Assembly: GCA_041166085.1 (NCBI GenBank)
Contig: JBEEFP010000101.1
Location: 22,853-86,852, forward strand
Source: JBEEFP01 sp041166085
GTDB taxonomy: Bacteria; Actinomycetota; Acidimicrobiia; Acidimicrobiales; JAFATL01
Direction: 5' to 3'
Length of the DNA: 64,000 nucleotides
Part shown: positions 15,896 to 23,640 of the stretch, in pieces
How positions within the stretch are numbered: the first letter of the stretch is position 1
Layout of the letters: each line of letters starts with the position of its first letter
Position numbers and translations under genes: made by a program
Notes under the pieces: generated by a model
Databases searched by the model: none
What the model saw: only the letters and a program-made list of their open reading frames with translations
Told to the model about the DNA's origin: nothing

Positions 15896-16225
15896 ATGCC
15901 GCAGCGAGCCTGGAACACCAAACGAGAACGGCAGTACAAGCACATCAAGGAGAGCCTGAAGGATCGCGGGAACTCCGAGGACAAGGCCGAAGAGATCGCG
16001 GCGCGCACCGTCAACAAGGAGCGGGCTCGATCGGGCGAGGCCAAGACCGCGAGCCGCACGTCGGTCAAGGACATCTCCTCGGGCCGCCGCGGCGGTCTCC
16101 GCTCGCACAAGGGCCCGGGCGGGCGAACCCGCGACCAGCTCTACGAAGAGGCCAAGCGCAAAGGCATCGAGGGCCGCTCCAAGATGACCAAGGCCCAACT
16201 CGAACGCGCCGTCGGCCGCGGCTGA
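15896..16225 (+). CDS. Small basic Rho-termination-factor-N-like protein
   Basis: 109 residues, strongly basic and helix-rich: RAWNTKRERQYKHIKESLKD, then GNSEDKAEEIAARTVNKERA. A C-terminal module (TRDQLYEEAKRKGIEGRSKM, TKAQLERAVGRG) resembles the SAP-like Rho N-terminal motif. Such proteins are widespread in actinobacteria, sometimes misnamed plasmid stabilisation proteins; nucleic-acid binding is likely but unproven. It follows the nucleotidyltransferase by nine bases and ends at a double hairpin shared with the convergent acyltransferase gene. Confidence 0.8.
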   Translation: MPQRAWNTKRERQYKHIKESLKDRGNSEDKAEEIAARTVNKERARSGEAKTASRTSVKDISSGRRGGLRSHKGPGGRTRDQLYEEAKRKGIEGRSKMTKAQLERAVGRG

Positions 16226-16240
16226 TCATCACCCCCGATC

Positions 16241-16288
16241 GACTTTTCGGCACTTCGGGGGCCTATTCCCCCGGACAGCCGAAAAGTC
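16241..16288. terminator. Bidirectional double hairpin between convergent genes
   Basis: Outer arms GACTTTTCGGC (16241-16251) and GCCGAAAAGTC (16278-16288) are perfect complements around an inner CGGGGG/CCCCCG stem (16256-16273). The outer stem supplies TTTT or AAAA on either strand, so it can act for both the plus-strand small basic protein (stop 16225) and the minus-strand acyltransferase, whose stop codon (16287-16289) begins inside the stem. Confidence 0.75.
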
Positions 16289-17189
16289 AGGCGGGGTTGG
16301 CGGCTTCGTGGTCGCTGGGCCAGTTGGGTTGGAGGAGATGCCACTGGTCGGGCGCGACGCGGATGAGGGCCTCGTACTCGCGGGCCAGGTCCTGGGTGAC
16401 GCGGTCCACGTCCTCCCGCAGCCTGCCCTTCCGTTCGGCCGCGACGGGCGGCCGGATCACGCCGTGGTGACCTCGCCGGCCCCGGAAGTACACGGCGGTC
16501 GGCAGGATGGGTGCGCCGGTACGCAACGCCAGGGTGGCCGGACCGCTCGGGAGCGTCGTGCGCTCACCGAAGAACTCCACCTCCGAGCCCGTGCCACCGA
16601 TGTCGCGGTCACTGATGAGCCCGACCACCTCGTTGCGATTCAACGCGTGGAGGACGGCCGTGCCCGCCTCGGGTCCGAGCGGCACCACGCGCATCCCCAG
16701 GTCACTGCGGAGCCGGACGAACCAGTCGAACAGCTCGGGGGGATCGATGCGCTCGGCCACCACCGTGACCGGATAGCCGAGGGCGCAGAACCAGGCGGCG
16801 CCGAAGTCCCACCCGCCGAGGTGTGGCATCACCATGATGGCCCCCTTGCCCTCGGCCAGCGCCGTCTCCAGATGGCCCACGCCCTCCCACGACATGCCGG
16901 CGTCGAGAGCACCGAGCGGCGTGTTGGCCAGGCGGAACGACTCCATCCAGTAGCGGGCGTAGGAGCGGAAGGTCCGCCGCACCTCGCGCTGGAGCGCCTG
17001 ATCGGACAGCGCACCGCCGTGCACGCGGCGCAGATGGCGCTCGAGCATGCGACGCCGTCCGTCCATGGCCCGCATCATCACCAGGCCCAGGCCGTCGGCG
17101 GTGGCCGCGGCCACCGGCCGCGGCATGGCGTTGGCGATCGCGGCCGCGCCCCGATACGCGAGATAGGGCGCGCGCTGGCGCAGGCCCAC
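16287..17189 (-). CDS. Phosphatidylinositol mannoside acyltransferase (PatA-like)
   Basis: 300 residues of the LpxL/HtrB lauroyltransferase superfamily. The catalytic HX4D is in MVMPHLGGWDFGAAWFC; further family blocks are VVPLGPEAGTAVLHALNRNE, VVGLISDRDIGGTGSEVEFF, PSGPATLALRTGAPILPTAV and the terminal PDQWHLLQPNWPSD. In actinobacteria this neighbour of pgsA acylates the mannose of PIM1/PIM2 on the cytoplasmic side of the membrane. GTG 17189 shares one base with the pgsA stop codon; the open frame further upstream is an artefact within pgsA. Confidence 0.9.
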   Translation of the reverse strand: MGLRQRAPYLAYRGAAAIANAMPRPVAAATADGLGLVMMRAMDGRRRMLERHLRRVHGGALSDQALQREVRRTFRSYARYWMESFRLANTPLGALDAGMSWEGVGHLETALAEGKGAIMVMPHLGGWDFGAAWFCALGYPVTVVAERIDPPELFDWFVRLRSDLGMRVVPLGPEAGTAVLHALNRNEVVGLISDRDIGGTGSEVEFFGERTTLPSGPATLALRTGAPILPTAVYFRGRRGHHGVIRPPVAAERKGRLREDVDRVTQDLAREYEALIRVAPDQWHLLQPNWPSDHEAANPA

Positions 17190-17950
17190 TAAGGCCGGGT
17201 GCCGGCGCGCCGGCGGGTGCGCCAGCGCTGGGCGTCGGCCGACCGGTGCGCGGGTCGGCTGGAACGGCGGCGCACGGAGGCTGCCTCCCGCCACGTGCGC
17301 CAGCGGCTCTCGGTGGGCCGCGGGGCGGTGGCCTGGCGCCACACCTTGACGAAGCGCTGCACGGCGGTGACGAGAGTCAGCGCGAGCATCACCCAGAGGA
17401 TGGGGACGAGCACGGCGCTGAACGCCAGGCCCACGCACAGGGCGATGATGCGCTCGGCCCGCTCCATGAGGCCGCCGCGCGCCGAGAACCCGAGGGCCTC
17501 GGCCTTGGCCCGCTCGTAAGAGATGAGGGTGGAGGCGCCCAGCACCGCGAAGGGCAGCAGGGCGGCGTGTGCCCCTTCGCTGCCCGCTAGGTACCACGCG
17601 ATGCCGCCGAGCACGAGGGAATCGCTGACGCGGTCGGCGACGGAGTCGAAGAACGCCCCCCGCGGCGACGCCGTGCCAGAGGCCTTGGCCACCGCGCCGT
17701 CGAGCATGTCGGGGACGGCGGCCGCGATGAGCAGCACCAGGCCGAGCCCGAGCCGCCCCGAGCCGATGGCGACGGCACACGCGCCCGCCAACGCCAGGCC
17801 GAGGCCGGTGAGGTGATCTGCAGCGATGCCGCTGCGGCGGAGCCCGGATCCGACGGGCTTCAGGCCCTTCTCCACGCTGCTCCGCCAGCGTCCGTCGAAC
17901 AATTCGGTGCGACTCCAGGGGACGAGGGCCGTCGCAGCCCAAGCTACCAC
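17189..17950 (-). CDS. pgsA: Phosphatidylinositol phosphate synthase (CDP-alcohol phosphatidyltransferase)
   Basis: 253 residues with about six membrane helices. The CDP-alcohol phosphotransferase motif is DMLDGAVAKASGTASPRGAF then FDSVADRVSD (DX2DGX2AX8-9GX3DX3D). It condenses CDP-diacylglycerol with inositol 1-phosphate to give PIP, the precursor of phosphatidylinositol and PIMs. The last 50 residues are Arg/Ser-rich and probably cytoplasmic. It is directly followed by the PatA-like gene. It is divergent from the EF-G2 gene with 50 bp between starts. Confidence 0.9.
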   Translation of the reverse strand: MVAWAATALVPWSRTELFDGRWRSSVEKGLKPVGSGLRRSGIAADHLTGLGLALAGACAVAIGSGRLGLGLVLLIAAAVPDMLDGAVAKASGTASPRGAFFDSVADRVSDSLVLGGIAWYLAGSEGAHAALLPFAVLGASTLISYERAKAEALGFSARGGLMERAERIIALCVGLAFSAVLVPILWVMLALTLVTAVQRFVKVWRQATAPRPTESRWRTWREAASVRRRSSRPAHRSADAQRWRTRRRAGTRP

Positions 17951-18000
17951 CGAGGTTCGTTAACCTCAGTCGACCGGACCATCACCAAGCGAGGCCGCCC

Positions 18001-20064
18001 GTGAAGAGCTTCCCTCCCGCCAAGATCCGCAACGTCGCGTTGGTCGGCCACGGAGGCGCCGGGAAGACCACTTTGACCGAGGCGCTCTTGTTCTGCGCCG
18101 GGGCCATCAACCGGCAGGGGCGAGTGGAGGACGGCTCGACGACCACCGACTTCGACCCCGAGGAGGTCAAGCGGGGGATCTCGGTCTCGCTGGGGCTCGC
18201 ACCGTTCGAATACGAGGGCCACAAGATCAACGTGATCGACTGCCCGGGGTACGCCGACTTCGTCACCGACGTCGACGCCGCGCTGTCGGTTGCCGACATG
18301 GCCGTGTTCGTCGTGAGCGCGGTCGAGGGTGTCGAGGTGCAGACGGAAGCGGTGTGGCGCATGGCGGCCGAGCGCGACCTGCCCCGCATGATCTTCATCA
18401 ACAAGCTCGACCGCGAGCGGGCCAGCTTCGACCGCACGCTCGATCAGCTGCGCGACACCTTCGGCGCGGGCGTCGCTCCTCTCGAGCTGCCCATCGGCGA
18501 GGAGACGGCGTTCCACGGCGTCGCCGATCTGCTCACCGACACCGCCATCACCTACGACACCGGGGCCGCGGTCGAGGGCGAGATCCCCGACGAGATGGAG
18601 GCGCGCGAGCACGAGGTGCACGACAACCTCGTCGAGGGCATCGTCGTCGCCGACGACGAGATGATGGAGCGCTACCTCGACGGCGACACCCCGAGTCCCA
18701 AGGAGTTGGAGGACACGCTTGCCACCGGCGTGGCGGAAGCGACCGTGTTCCCGGTGATCTGCGGCTCGGCCGCCAAGGGTGTGGCCATCGACCGGCTGGC
18801 CAAGTTCATCTGTGAGATCGGGCCGTCGCCCACCAACCGTCCGCCCGTGACCGTGCAGGCCGGTTCAACGACCCAGGAGATCGCGTGCGACCCCGGTGGC
18901 CAGCCCCTCGCCTACGTGTTCAAGACGCTGGCCGACCCGTACGTGGGCAAGGTCTCGATGTTCAAGGTGCTCTCGGGCACCATCCGGCCGGACGCGGTGC
19001 TCACCAACCCGCGCACGCACACCGACGAGAAGCTGCACGCGCTCTTCACGCTGCGGGGCAAGGAGCAGGAACAGCTCACCGAGGTGCCCGCTGGAGACAT
19101 CGCGGCGGTGGCCAAGCTGGGTGAGACCGGCACTGGCGACACGCTCGCGCCCAAGAACATGCCGGTGATCGTGCCCGCGCCCGCGCCGCCTGTGCAGTCG
19201 CTGTCCGTCGCCATCCTTCCCAAGTCGAAGGGCGACGAGGACAAGCTCATGACCGCCCTGCACCGGCTGCAGGACGAGGACCCCGCCCTGCTCGTGCGGC
19301 GCGAGGACGAGACGCATCAGACGCTGCTCTCCGGCATGGGCGAGACCCATCTCGCCATCGTCACCGAGCGACTGGCCCGCAAGTTCGGCGTCGAGGTGCA
19401 GACGGAGGACGTGCGCGTTCCCTACCGCGAGACGATCGCGGGCGAGGCCGAGGCCGAGGGCAAGTACAAGAAGCAGACGGGCGGCCACGGGCAGTTCGGT
19501 GTCGCCAACATCCGCATCGAGCCGCTGGAGCGGGGCGAGGGCTTCCACTTCGAGGACAAGATCGTCGGCGGCGCCGTCCCCCGACAGTTCATCCCTGCCG
19601 TGGAGAAGGGCATCCAGGAGACGATGCAGCACGGCGGCGTGTTCGGCTACCCGGTGGTCGACGTGCGGGTGACGCTGTTCGACGGCAAGTTCCACGCCGT
19701 CGACAGCTCGGAGATGAGCTTCAGGATGGCGGGCTCGCTCGGCTTCCGCGAGGCCATGGCCAAGGCCAGCCCGGTGCTGCTCGAGCCCGTCTCGTTGCTC
19801 GAGGTCACGGTGCCGGCGGCCTACCAGGGTGACGTGATGGGCGACCTCAACGCGCGACGCGGTCGGGTGCAGGGGACGGAGGCGGGCAACAACGGTGAGC
19901 AGATCATCGTGGCCCAGGTGCCCACGTCCGAGCTCCAGCGCTACGCCATCGACCTCCGGTCGCTCACCGGCGGCCGCGGTCGCTTCACCCTGCGCCACAG
20001 CCACTACGACCCGCTGCCGTCCCACCTCGTCGACAAGGTGAAGAAGAGCACCGAAACAGTGTGA
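18001..20064 (+). CDS. Elongation factor G-like protein EF-G2
   Basis: 687 residues from GTG 18001. GTPase motifs: G1 GHGGAGKTTL, G3 DCPGYADF, G4 NKLD. The switch I region is short (STTTDFDPEEVKRGIS), as in the EF-G2 group rather than canonical EF-G. Domains II-V follow (for example VRREDETHQTLLSGMGETHL, KKQTGGHGQFGVANI, VMGDLNARRGRVQGTEAG). The physiological role of EF-G2 in actinobacteria is not settled; it binds GTP and ribosomes, but a translocation role is doubtful. It stands alone, away from rpsL-rpsG. Confidence 0.92.
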   Translation: MKSFPPAKIRNVALVGHGGAGKTTLTEALLFCAGAINRQGRVEDGSTTTDFDPEEVKRGISVSLGLAPFEYEGHKINVIDCPGYADFVTDVDAALSVADMAVFVVSAVEGVEVQTEAVWRMAAERDLPRMIFINKLDRERASFDRTLDQLRDTFGAGVAPLELPIGEETAFHGVADLLTDTAITYDTGAAVEGEIPDEMEAREHEVHDNLVEGIVVADDEMMERYLDGDTPSPKELEDTLATGVAEATVFPVICGSAAKGVAIDRLAKFICEIGPSPTNRPPVTVQAGSTTQEIACDPGGQPLAYVFKTLADPYVGKVSMFKVLSGTIRPDAVLTNPRTHTDEKLHALFTLRGKEQEQLTEVPAGDIAAVAKLGETGTGDTLAPKNMPVIVPAPAPPVQSLSVAILPKSKGDEDKLMTALHRLQDEDPALLVRREDETHQTLLSGMGETHLAIVTERLARKFGVEVQTEDVRVPYRETIAGEAEAEGKYKKQTGGHGQFGVANIRIEPLERGEGFHFEDKIVGGAVPRQFIPAVEKGIQETMQHGGVFGYPVVDVRVTLFDGKFHAVDSSEMSFRMAGSLGFREAMAKASPVLLEPVSLLEVTVPAAYQGDVMGDLNARRGRVQGTEAGNNGEQIIVAQVPTSELQRYAIDLRSLTGGRGRFTLRHSHYDPLPSHLVDKVKKSTETV

Positions 20065-20068
20065 CGCT

Positions 20069-20584
20069 GTGACCACGGGCTACGTCTGCCCCGAGTGCGG
20101 GCTCGACTACGACAGCATCTCGAAGGCGGACGCCGCCGTCGCCGTACCTTCGTTCCCTCGCCGCTTCGCGGAGGAGCTGCACCGCTCCGATGGCGACGAG
20201 GCCGCGTTGCGTCGCCGTCCCGAGCCCGGCGTCTGGTCGGCCGTCGAGTACACGGCCCATGTGCGCGACATGTTCGCCCTGATGGCCGACACGGTCCGGC
20301 GCATGCACACCGAGAGCGAGCCCGAGATCTCCTTCCCTGACCCCGATGCCCGCGCCGAGCGCGAGCGTTACAACGACCAGCCGGTGCACGCCGTGCTGGC
20401 CGAGTTGGAGATCAACGCGCTGCGGTTCGCGTCCGTCATCGACGACATCGGCGTCGACGAGCTCGACCGCACCGGCCGGTTCCCGTGGGGTCGGCGCGAC
20501 ATCCTCACGATGGTCCGCAACGGCGTCCACGAGGGGAAGCACCACCTGCGCGACGCCGAGCAGGTCCTCGACCGGGTCCTCTGA
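20069..20584 (+). CDS. DinB-like protein with N-terminal CxxC ribbon
   Basis: 171 residues from GTG 20069, four bases after the EF-G2 stop. An N-terminal YVCPECGLDYDSIS looks like half of a zinc ribbon. The rest is a DinB/YfiT-type four-helix bundle: PGVWSAVEYTAHVRDMFALM (first metal His) and a C-terminal NGVHEGKHHLRDAEQVL (second His cluster). Such proteins bind a divalent metal; several act as thiol transferases using bacillithiol or mycothiol. Given mshC in the window a mycothiol-dependent role is conceivable but unproven. Confidence 0.82.
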   Translation: MTTGYVCPECGLDYDSISKADAAVAVPSFPRRFAEELHRSDGDEAALRRRPEPGVWSAVEYTAHVRDMFALMADTVRRMHTESEPEISFPDPDARAERERYNDQPVHAVLAELEINALRFASVIDDIGVDELDRTGRFPWGRRDILTMVRNGVHEGKHHLRDAEQVLDRVL

Positions 20585-20622
20585 CGTCTCCCTTCGCCGA
20601 GCGCAACCGGCCGACCTAACGT

Positions 20623-20693
20623 CGGCAGGAGCCGCGATGGGGTTGGGGTGCCCATCGCCTTCATCGAGCGCAGCTTGCAAGCGAGCGAGGTGA
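20623..20693 (+). repeat. Gene-edge repeat D (long form, about 71 bp) at the tail of the CHAP gene
   Basis: From 20623 (CGGCAGGAGCCGCGATGGGG) the element contains a perfect hairpin, GCGATGGG (20634-20641) with CCCATCGC (20651-20658). It ends in a diverged core, GAGCGCAGCTTGCAAGCGAG (20665-20684). It is clearly related along its whole length to the element at 31496-31568 on the other strand, just upstream of thrS. Its core end faces the CHAP gene stop. Nothing else is seen in the 20585-20728 gap except the terminator hairpin at 20700. Confidence 0.75.
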
Positions 20694-20699
20694 ATCAGC

Positions 20700-20734
20700 G
20701 ATTGACCGGGCCGACGAAGTCGGTTCGGTCAATC
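20700..20734 (-). terminator. Hairpin spanning the CHAP gene stop codon
   Basis: GATTGACCG (20700-20708) pairs with CGGTCAATC (20726-20734), with an inner CCGAC/GTCGG (20711-20723). The distal arm includes the stop codon of the minus-strand CHAP gene (20729-20731). It is a likely terminator for that gene. Confidence 0.55.
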
Positions 20735-21748
20735 GTCGTTCACGACGGTGGCGACGGCTTGGTTGTCGGCCACCGCGGCGCCGGTGATGTCGCTCAAAGT
20801 GACGGTGAAGTTCTCGTCGGGCTCCTTGGTCGCGTCGCCGCGCACGTTCACCCAGAACTTCTCGGACCGCGTGCCGGGGCGGATCTGCACGTAGCCGGAC
20901 TTGGCGTCGTAGTCGCTGCCGGCGTGCGCGGTGCCGTCGGCGGACTGGAAGCGCACGTTGACGCGATAGGTCACGGGTTGCGAGAGCGCCACGGTGAAGA
21001 GCGCCTTGCTGAACGTACCGGCCGCCCCTTCGGTGACGCGCACGTCGGCGATCGACAGGGACGGCCCACTGCCGCCCGGCGCGCCTGAGCCGCCCCGCCC
21101 CGCGGGATCGTGCAGCCACCCGTAGGGCGTGTAGGACCCGAAGCCCTGCACCGTCCAGCCCGTGACGGTGAGCGAGCGCCACCCGTCGGCCGTGTCGTTC
21201 TGGGTCAGCACCTTCACCGAACCGTTGCCGCTCGAGTTGACGCTGCTCGACGCGACCACGACGACGTGCCCGGCCGCGCCGGACCGGTCGAAGGAAATGA
21301 TGTCGCCCGGCAGCGGCGCCTTGCCGCTGGTGCCGTTGTTGACCCGCTCGAGGTTGCCGCCGTAGGACGTGTTGTAGTTGCGCACGACCGCGTTGCCGTT
21401 CCCGCCGTAGGCGGTGACGCCGTAGATCTGGGCCATGAACCGGAATGCCAGCTCGGTGCACTCCCACTCGAAGTGGCCCCAGCCGCTGCGGGTCCATTGC
21501 ACGTCGGGCGCGTGATCGCCGCCCGGGCGAGGGCCGCACACGGGCACGCCGAGGTACACCGCGCCCAGCCGGTGCGCGCCGGCGCCCGTCCACCCCTGCG
21601 ACGCGGCCGCGCTGTTCCAGTGGTTGGCGTCGCAGTCGCCGTCCCACCAGCTGGGCCGGCCCACGTCGGCCGCGCCCGCCGGTTGCAGGACGACCAGTCC
21701 GGCCAGCAGCACGCCTGCCGCGACGACGATCACGCTTCGGCGCGCCAT
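20729..21748 (-). CDS. Secreted CHAP-domain protein with C-terminal Calx-beta domain
   Basis: 339 residues from ATG 21748. MARRSVIVVAAGVLLAGLVV starts a signal peptide ending near GAA. Residues about 60-200 form a CHAP amidase/peptidase domain: catalytic Cys in WGHFEWECTELAFRFM and His in GAAGHVVVVASSS. After a Gly/Ser linker, a Calx-beta domain (SIADVRVTEGAAGTFSKALF, FQSADGTAHAGSDYDAKSGY, EPDENFTVTLSDITGAAVAD) closes the protein. CHAP domains cleave peptidoglycan peptide bonds, so it is probably an exported wall hydrolase with a calcium-binding adhesive module. The open frame further upstream (to 21943) overlaps the next gene and has no signal. Confidence 0.85.
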   Translation of the reverse strand: MARRSVIVVAAGVLLAGLVVLQPAGAADVGRPSWWDGDCDANHWNSAAASQGWTGAGAHRLGAVYLGVPVCGPRPGGDHAPDVQWTRSGWGHFEWECTELAFRFMAQIYGVTAYGGNGNAVVRNYNTSYGGNLERVNNGTSGKAPLPGDIISFDRSGAAGHVVVVASSSVNSSGNGSVKVLTQNDTADGWRSLTVTGWTVQGFGSYTPYGWLHDPAGRGGSGAPGGSGPSLSIADVRVTEGAAGTFSKALFTVALSQPVTYRVNVRFQSADGTAHAGSDYDAKSGYVQIRPGTRSEKFWVNVRGDATKEPDENFTVTLSDITGAAVADNQAVATVVNDD

Positions 21749-21789
21749 GAGACGAGAGTGGCAGCGTGAGCGCTCCCGGTGGTGGACCC

Positions 21790-22266
21790 CTAGCCGTTCC
21801 AGTCTTCGGGGTTGTCCTCGACCATGTGCTCGACCACGGCACCATCGAGGCCGTCGACGAGGACGAGGCCGCGCTTGGAGGGCGGGTCCTCGGCCGAATA
21901 GAGGAGGATCCGCCACGTGGGCCGGCTGCGAAGGCCGCGCCATCCGAGCTGGGCGGACGCGTGGCCGACGGGGAAACCGACCTGGCGTGACGCGGACGCG
22001 AGGGCGTCGACCTCCCGCACGCGCAGGGGCCAGCCCGCGGCCAGGTTGTAGGCACCGACGACGGCCAGACCGATGGCACCCGCGAGGGTGCCTCGGTTCA
22101 CGAACACGCCGCCGTCGTGGTACGCCAACCAGAGGGCGAGGAGGACGGCCGCCGACGCCAGGTAGATGGCGCCCGGGATCCGACGCTTCTTGATGTCCGG
22201 GAACGTGTAGGGCCCGACGTAGAGGGCGGGCTGCAGGTCCTCGGGGAGGTCGTCGGTTTCACTCAT
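21790..22266 (-). CDS. Membrane protein of unknown function with two helices
   Basis: 158 residues from ATG 22266. Residues about 30-50 (IPGAIYLASAAVLLALWLAY) and about 60-80 (GTLAGAIGLAVVGAYNLAAG) are two membrane helices. The C-terminal cytoplasmic part contains VREVDALASASRQVGFPVGH and WRILLYSAEDPPSKRGLVLV, and ends in the acidic VEHMVEDNPEDWNG. I do not recognise a family. It is divergent from the Old Yellow Enzyme gene with 11 bases between starts, so the two may share a control region. Confidence 0.7.
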   Translation of the reverse strand: MSETDDLPEDLQPALYVGPYTFPDIKKRRIPGAIYLASAAVLLALWLAYHDGGVFVNRGTLAGAIGLAVVGAYNLAAGWPLRVREVDALASASRQVGFPVGHASAQLGWRGLRSRPTWRILLYSAEDPPSKRGLVLVDGLDGAVVEHMVEDNPEDWNG

Positions 22267-22277
22267 AGGCTGGAGCC

Positions 22278-23558
22278 GTGACGGTACTGCACACGCCTCT
22301 GCGCCTCGGCTCGGCGACCGTCCGCAACCGGCTGTACCGCGCGCCGGTGCTCGAAGGGGCGGGATCCGGCCCCGACGCGCCGGACCGCTACGCAAAGCAC
22401 TTCGTCGAGAACGCGCGCCATGGCGTCGGCATGATCATCCAGGGCAACTCGTGCATCACCGAGGAGGGCCGCACATCGCCAGGCATGACGCTGGTCGACA
22501 CGCGTGAGCGCATGCTCGCGATGGCGCCCATGGTCCAGGCCGTGCAGCGGGAAGGCGCGGCCGTCGTCATCCAGATCGGCCACGGCGGTCTCTACGCCAT
22601 GGAGGGCTGGCACGAGCCCTACGCGTCGGAGCGCAAGGGCCCGCTCCTCGCGCCCTCGCCCCTCCCTCGCATGATCCGGCCCGCCTTCGCGGGAGTGCCC
22701 GTGCACGTCATGAGTACGGACGAGGTGCACGCGCTGGCCGCCCGCTTCGGCGACGCCGCGGCCTGGGCGCGGGAGGCGGGCTACGACGGCGTGCAGCTGG
22801 CCTCGGCCAACGCCAAGCTGCTCGACCAGTTCCTCTCCCCCTTCTACAACCGGCGCACCGACGAGTTCGGTGGGTCGGTCGAGCGCAGGGCGTCGATCCT
22901 GCGCGTGATCCGCGAGCGCATCGCCGAGCGGGCGGGTGAGGACTACTACTGCTCGGTGAAGGTCCCCGCCGAGACCGCCCCTCCCCTCGCCCACCACGCC
23001 ACCGTCGAGGACGCCCTCGAGATGTGCCGCCTCGTGGAGGAGTGGGGCTTTCACTCCGTGACGCCGGTGGAAGTGTCCATCTTCCCGGACACGACGTTGT
23101 CGCGCGGCGGCGTCCCGACGTCGCTGTGGCGGAACGCGGCGATGAAGAAGCGGTTCCGGACGGCCGCTCCCACCCGTCGTCGGCGCTGGGTGCTCACGGC
23201 CGGCTACGTGGTGGGCGGCTGGCGCAACCCCTTCCGGCCCGTCTGGAACCGGGACCTGTTCACCGCTGTGAAACGCAGGGTCGCCATCCCCGTGTTCGCG
23301 GTGGGCGGGATCCGATCGGTCGACGAGGTGACCGGCATCCTCGAGGGCGGGCACGCCGACATGGTCGGCATCGGACGGCCCTTCTACGCCGAGGCCGACC
23401 TGGCCGCCCGCATCCTGGGCGCGGATCCCCACGCCCACGCCGCGTGCGAGAACTCGAACCTGTGCGTGCCCGCGCAGATGTTGGGGATGAAGGGCGTCTG
23501 TTACAACCCGGCGGTCACGCGACGTCGTCGCACCGCCTCTGCTGACCACGCGGAGTAG
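22278..23558 (+). CDS. NADH:flavin oxidoreductase, Old Yellow Enzyme family
   Basis: 426 residues from GTG 22278. FMN-binding TIM barrel: PLRLGSATVRNRLYRAPVLE, QIGHGGLYAMEG, the substrate/active-site strand GYDGVQLASANAKLLDQFLS then PFYNRRTDEFGGSVERR, and AVGGIRSVDEVTGILEGGHA for FMN phosphate. The C-terminal cysteines (CENSNLCVPAQMLGMKGVCY) recall the iron-sulfur motif of 2,4-dienoyl-CoA reductase relatives, but spacing is irregular and the NAD(P)-binding domain is absent. HN or HH at the usual catalytic pair is replaced by AN in QLASANAK, so activity on classic enones is uncertain. It precedes the copper/PQQ-like operon. Confidence 0.85.
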   Translation: MTVLHTPLRLGSATVRNRLYRAPVLEGAGSGPDAPDRYAKHFVENARHGVGMIIQGNSCITEEGRTSPGMTLVDTRERMLAMAPMVQAVQREGAAVVIQIGHGGLYAMEGWHEPYASERKGPLLAPSPLPRMIRPAFAGVPVHVMSTDEVHALAARFGDAAAWAREAGYDGVQLASANAKLLDQFLSPFYNRRTDEFGGSVERRASILRVIRERIAERAGEDYYCSVKVPAETAPPLAHHATVEDALEMCRLVEEWGFHSVTPVEVSIFPDTTLSRGGVPTSLWRNAAMKKRFRTAAPTRRRRWVLTAGYVVGGWRNPFRPVWNRDLFTAVKRRVAIPVFAVGGIRSVDEVTGILEGGHADMVGIGRPFYAEADLAARILGADPHAHAACENSNLCVPAQMLGMKGVCYNPAVTRRRRTASADHAE

Positions 23559-23640
23559 TACTTCGGTCAGATAAGAGGAATTGCTCCGCACGCGTCCAAC
23601 TCAGACGCTGACGGAACCGTCAAGTGCCCTGGGAGCCGCC

